From Stictocephala bisonia (taxonomy: Eukaryota > Arthropoda > Insecta > Hemiptera > Membracidae), in contig JAQJVL010000030.1 of NCBI GenBank assembly GCA_035578905.1, forward strand, positions 683,159 to 747,158: DNA of 64,000 bases, written 5' to 3'. Below the pieces are notes generated by a model, which worked only from the letters and a program-made list of their open reading frames with translations, was not told where the DNA came from and searched no databases. Both the position numbers and the translations under genes were made by a program. Positions 60,916-64,000 of the stretch are shown in pieces (the first letter of the stretch is position 1; the number at the start of each line of letters is the position of its first letter).

Positions 60916-62760
60916 AACATTTAAAAACGCATTACATAATAAATTCAACTTCGACGGCTTCACATTATCTACAGCATGTAACAGGAACTCACATACCTTC
61001 ACGACCTTCACGTGTGAAACAAATCAATCAGAGCAGAGCTAATGTATTGATACTTTTTTGTAAGCTATTGGTATGGCAACACACACCGGACAGCTTCCGA
61101 CAACAAGGATAATCAGGTTTACGTTACACGACCAGTGTAATTAACTTGCCACTCATCTAAGTACACAGTCTTTACTTACACAACATGAAGATTACATTTC
61201 ACTTAGATCTTTGAAGCCATCGATTGCACAAACGTGCATACGATGCAGAAGTACTTTTGTTGCCTCACAGTTTTACGTTTGGACCCAAGAAATCCCTCGA
61301 AAAGACAAATAAATTATTACTTGTTAACAGGGTTTCACGAGAACGTTCGTGTGAGATATAAGTAGTTGCCTCCGATAGATACTAGTCTTACATCAACATT
61401 AGTGAATAAACATATTGTGATTCATACGTACATAATGAGTTCAGTATTCCTCTCACAAGTAGTTGCTGTAGTGAAAAATAGAGGAAATGAAGACGCTAGT
61501 ATGAGAGTATGGGAAGGAAGATCAGAAGGTACAAAAGTACGTGGAAAACCAAGAAGAATGAGAAGGAACGACCAGGCAAAAGTAGACGTAAGGAAACTGG
61601 AACGTATCTTGCCTGGAGCTAAGAAAACGGAAGTGAATTTTTGGTGAGAAAACTGAAAAGTGACCTCAGGAGTAAGAGTGTTTTCTCCTCGATTGTCCTT
61701 GTACCTGAGTGCTTCACTCTTTAGCACGGTTTGTGACCGTCTTCTTTAGAGTGGCCATTTATGATGTCCACCCTACATAACAACGTGTTTTCTTTGCTCA
61801 ACATAAAATCGTATTGCCATTTTCTTCTTGCCATTTCATCTCTGCTAACTTCACGTCACCACAACTCGCCCAAGTGAATCCGTCCACGGTCTACGGGCTG
61901 TCACGCGCCATTCACCGTGGTTTATAACTGGCTTCCTTTATTTCTTTCGGAGTGTCCATGAATTGTTCTTATTCCTTTTTAATTAAAAAGCGGAAAGCGT
62001 TTTTCTATTCATTTCTCGTAACATATCAATTACTATTGGAGCCATCACAATAACCGTGGTTATTGAAGTTTTTTCGTAGAACACAACAGGTCTGTAGTAA
62101 ATTATATTTGTTAAAAATGCATTACATAACGGGAAGTTCACTTGGATTTACACTGTATGTCATTCACTACGACAACCCCTTGGATAGAACTTTCATTCTG
62201 ACTAGATTTACTGTAATGTACAAAACACTTTTACTGTCCAGGATAAACGATTTAGTTATTTACACGATATTACGAAATTGTAAAACTTCGACATTGTCTC
62301 GACGTAAATTATTAACATATTTTAAATACGTTTACACGGCGCGCCGTGACATAATTATTTTTAGCGTAAAATCATATTAAATTATGCGGAATCTTGTTAA
62401 CTTCCATTGTCACACGCCTAATTTGAGATCTAATTAAACTACGTAACCTAATCATAGTTAATTGTTTGTCCAAGAAAGAACAACGTCGTTATAGCAACCG
62501 TAGACTGTCCATAACAACTTGTAACCACGACTTTTTGTGTGGCTTTCCTTGGGCTAGTTCCCATATACTCAGTTACCGCGTACCCGGTAGTTGTAAGACA
62601 ATTACTTTTTGGCAGAAGAGAAAGTTTTTGTTGTTCGTCCATTTTGTTGTATTTGAAATAAACTCACCATTTTTCAAACTACCAACTAGTAGGACTAGTA
62701 GTTTTTTGTTTTTTTTTAAGAAAAAGATATGCTAGCAAGAATATATTCGTGGACTTACAT
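60916..62760. other. No gene recognised
   Basis: AT-rich apart from 61830-61960 and 62470-62620. The open frame at 61366-61647 ends in a basic stretch (RGKPRRMRRNDQAKVDVRKL) but lacks a recognisable domain. Confidence 0.45.
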
Positions 62761-62763
62761 AGG

Positions 62764-62796
<33 letters not shown>
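62764..62796 (+). repeat. Uninterrupted poly-A tract, 33 A
   Basis: Thirty-three consecutive A residues. It could be the tail of a plus-strand retroposed copy, but the sequence before it shows no recognisable element or target duplication. Confidence 0.9.
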
Positions 62797-62797
<1 letters not shown>

Positions 62798-64000
62798 AAG
62801 TAGACATACATAGAAATTACCGCATACCTTACTAAACATAGACTAAGTAAAGTTGGTTTTTAAGATAGTGAACAACTGTGGCTTTTAAATTAAATTATGT
62901 AATTTAAAATTGAGTAATACAACAAACAGTTTACTTATAGCTGACATTGACAATCGTAATTTGGTTGTTTATGGCCAAAGAGTAATTTAAATTAGGGTTT
63001 TTTTACTAAAAAGCGACTAAATATTTATTGATGTAAAAAATATGGTAAACGTAATGTACCGGTAGCGATGATTCTTAAAATCTTTTGAACGCTTGCTACA
63101 AAGTGAAAGGGCAATTTATACGCCATAATCGAAGCCGCCAAGGTTTGAGATAGCTAATTACTAATCACTCAGACGACAGAGGTCTGAGTCCGCTTCCGGC
63201 GTCAGCGATCTAATTGACCGACAGCTATCCAGTACAGTAAATCCAATGGTATGGGATCAGCATCAAGGTTAACGCCAGACCAGTCAGCAGTCTACACTAG
63301 CGGGGATCAATCGAGGGAAAGTCGTAATTTACGTCTACAGGGCAGACAGATCCATCACGATCCTCTCTGAATTGCCAAACCCTGCTACGTGCTACTTTAC
63401 TCATACGCTGCTTATGATGAGCAGCTACTTGTGTATTCTAGTCTGACATTCGTTGCGATACATTATCGCTATGACTCTAAAGTTAGTGTTTGTTCAAATT
63501 CAGCATTATATCAAAGTCTGCCAATCGTAGAAGTTCCAGCTGACCAGACTAAACAGAGTGTCATGTAGAAATAATGCAGCGTTATCGACAACGATTTTAA
63601 ACTGTGTCATAGTTAATTTAAATATCTTATGACAACTAGCTAATAAGGTACCTTACTCGGAGCAAGCAAATAGAGCTGACAAGAAGACTGTACGTGAACT
63701 ATTACTGTAACATACGAACGTTGACAGAACATACAAATAGGGGACGTTCTCAGTAGGTACAACTTTTTTTTAAATTTGTAGCACGTTGGAGTGAATTAGA
63801 CGGAACTATGATATAAATTGTATACTAACCAAATTCTGCAGATGCTATCCTCTACAATCTACATATTATGTGTATAGTGGGTGACCTTGTAGACAAAGAT
63901 CTTGTATCTTAGTGGTCGTTACGATGAACAATAGAACCGAGAGTTGCACGTCAAAACCGTGTGGGAGGGATCAGTGCTATCAAATTGAACGCGTCGTAAC
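62797..64000. other. No gene recognised
   Basis: AT-rich, with GC-richer stretches near 63170-63400 that lack splice-supported frames or known repeats. Confidence 0.5.

Noticed and set aside
61366..61647. Plus-strand frame with a basic end reminiscent of retroelement tails
   Set aside because: The resemblance is limited to a few basic residues; no conserved LINE or DNA-transposon motif was found.
1..64000. CRISPR arrays, bacterial operons, tRNA or rRNA genes, viral integrations
   Set aside because: No spaced short direct repeats with unique spacers, no convincing cloverleaf, no rRNA-like conserved stretches and no recognisable viral protein fragments were seen. The composition and repeats are those of an animal genome.

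Overview
The window is eukaryotic, AT-rich and almost entirely non-coding. A perfect array of TTAGG, the usual arthropod telomere unit, together with fragments of non-LTR retrotransposons and a PIF/Harbinger transposase, points to an arthropod, most likely an insect with a large, repeat-filled genome. I cannot name the species. There are no operons and no convincing complete gene.

Host genes appear only as isolated exon candidates with good splice sites. Two stand out on the minus strand: 52726-52858 (133 nt, one open frame of 44 codons) and 28963-29103 (141 nt, 47 codons of strong coiled-coil heptad character). They could be exons of one gene transcribed right to left across a large intron, but nothing in the window proves they belong together. 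A weaker candidate with three tandem donor sites lies at 14529-14587.

The rest is a repeat landscape. Left part (1-14 kb): a diverged and then a tidy 106-bp dimeric satellite (2.6-2.9 kb and 4.7-5.4 kb) in otherwise featureless AT-rich DNA, ending at a LINE C-terminal remnant at 13.8-14.0 kb. At 15-20 kb there is a dense cluster of fold-back elements and nested transposons. A dispersed element (called A here) is interrupted by a MITE-like element (B) with a TTA/TTA duplication, and B itself carries an expanded 36-bp minisatellite with a 108-bp higher-order period. At 23.7-25.8 kb lies a decayed LINE ORF2, and at 27.0-28.9 kb a 167-bp satellite abuts the coiled-coil exon. At 31.4-33.7 kb there is a 39-bp G-rich minisatellite and an internally deleted LINE whose PHD-finger ORF1 is fused in frame to the same 36-bp minisatellite.

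At 38.4-40.6 kb a subtelomere-like block combines a ~176-bp satellite, 21 TTAGG units, one 36-bp minisatellite unit, a second short TTAGG run and an inverted repeat. The right part (40.6-64 kb) is mostly quiet. It holds two more B copies (one without minisatellite), a PIF/Harbinger transposase remnant broken by a poly-A tract, a second LINE C-terminal remnant, the 52.7 kb exon, and a diverged ~430-bp tandem duplication at 60 kb.

The most interesting thread is the 36-bp minisatellite. It occurs in three unrelated contexts (inside MITE B, inside a LINE derivative, and beside telomeric repeats), and the window contains both an array-free copy of B and uninterrupted copies of A for comparison.
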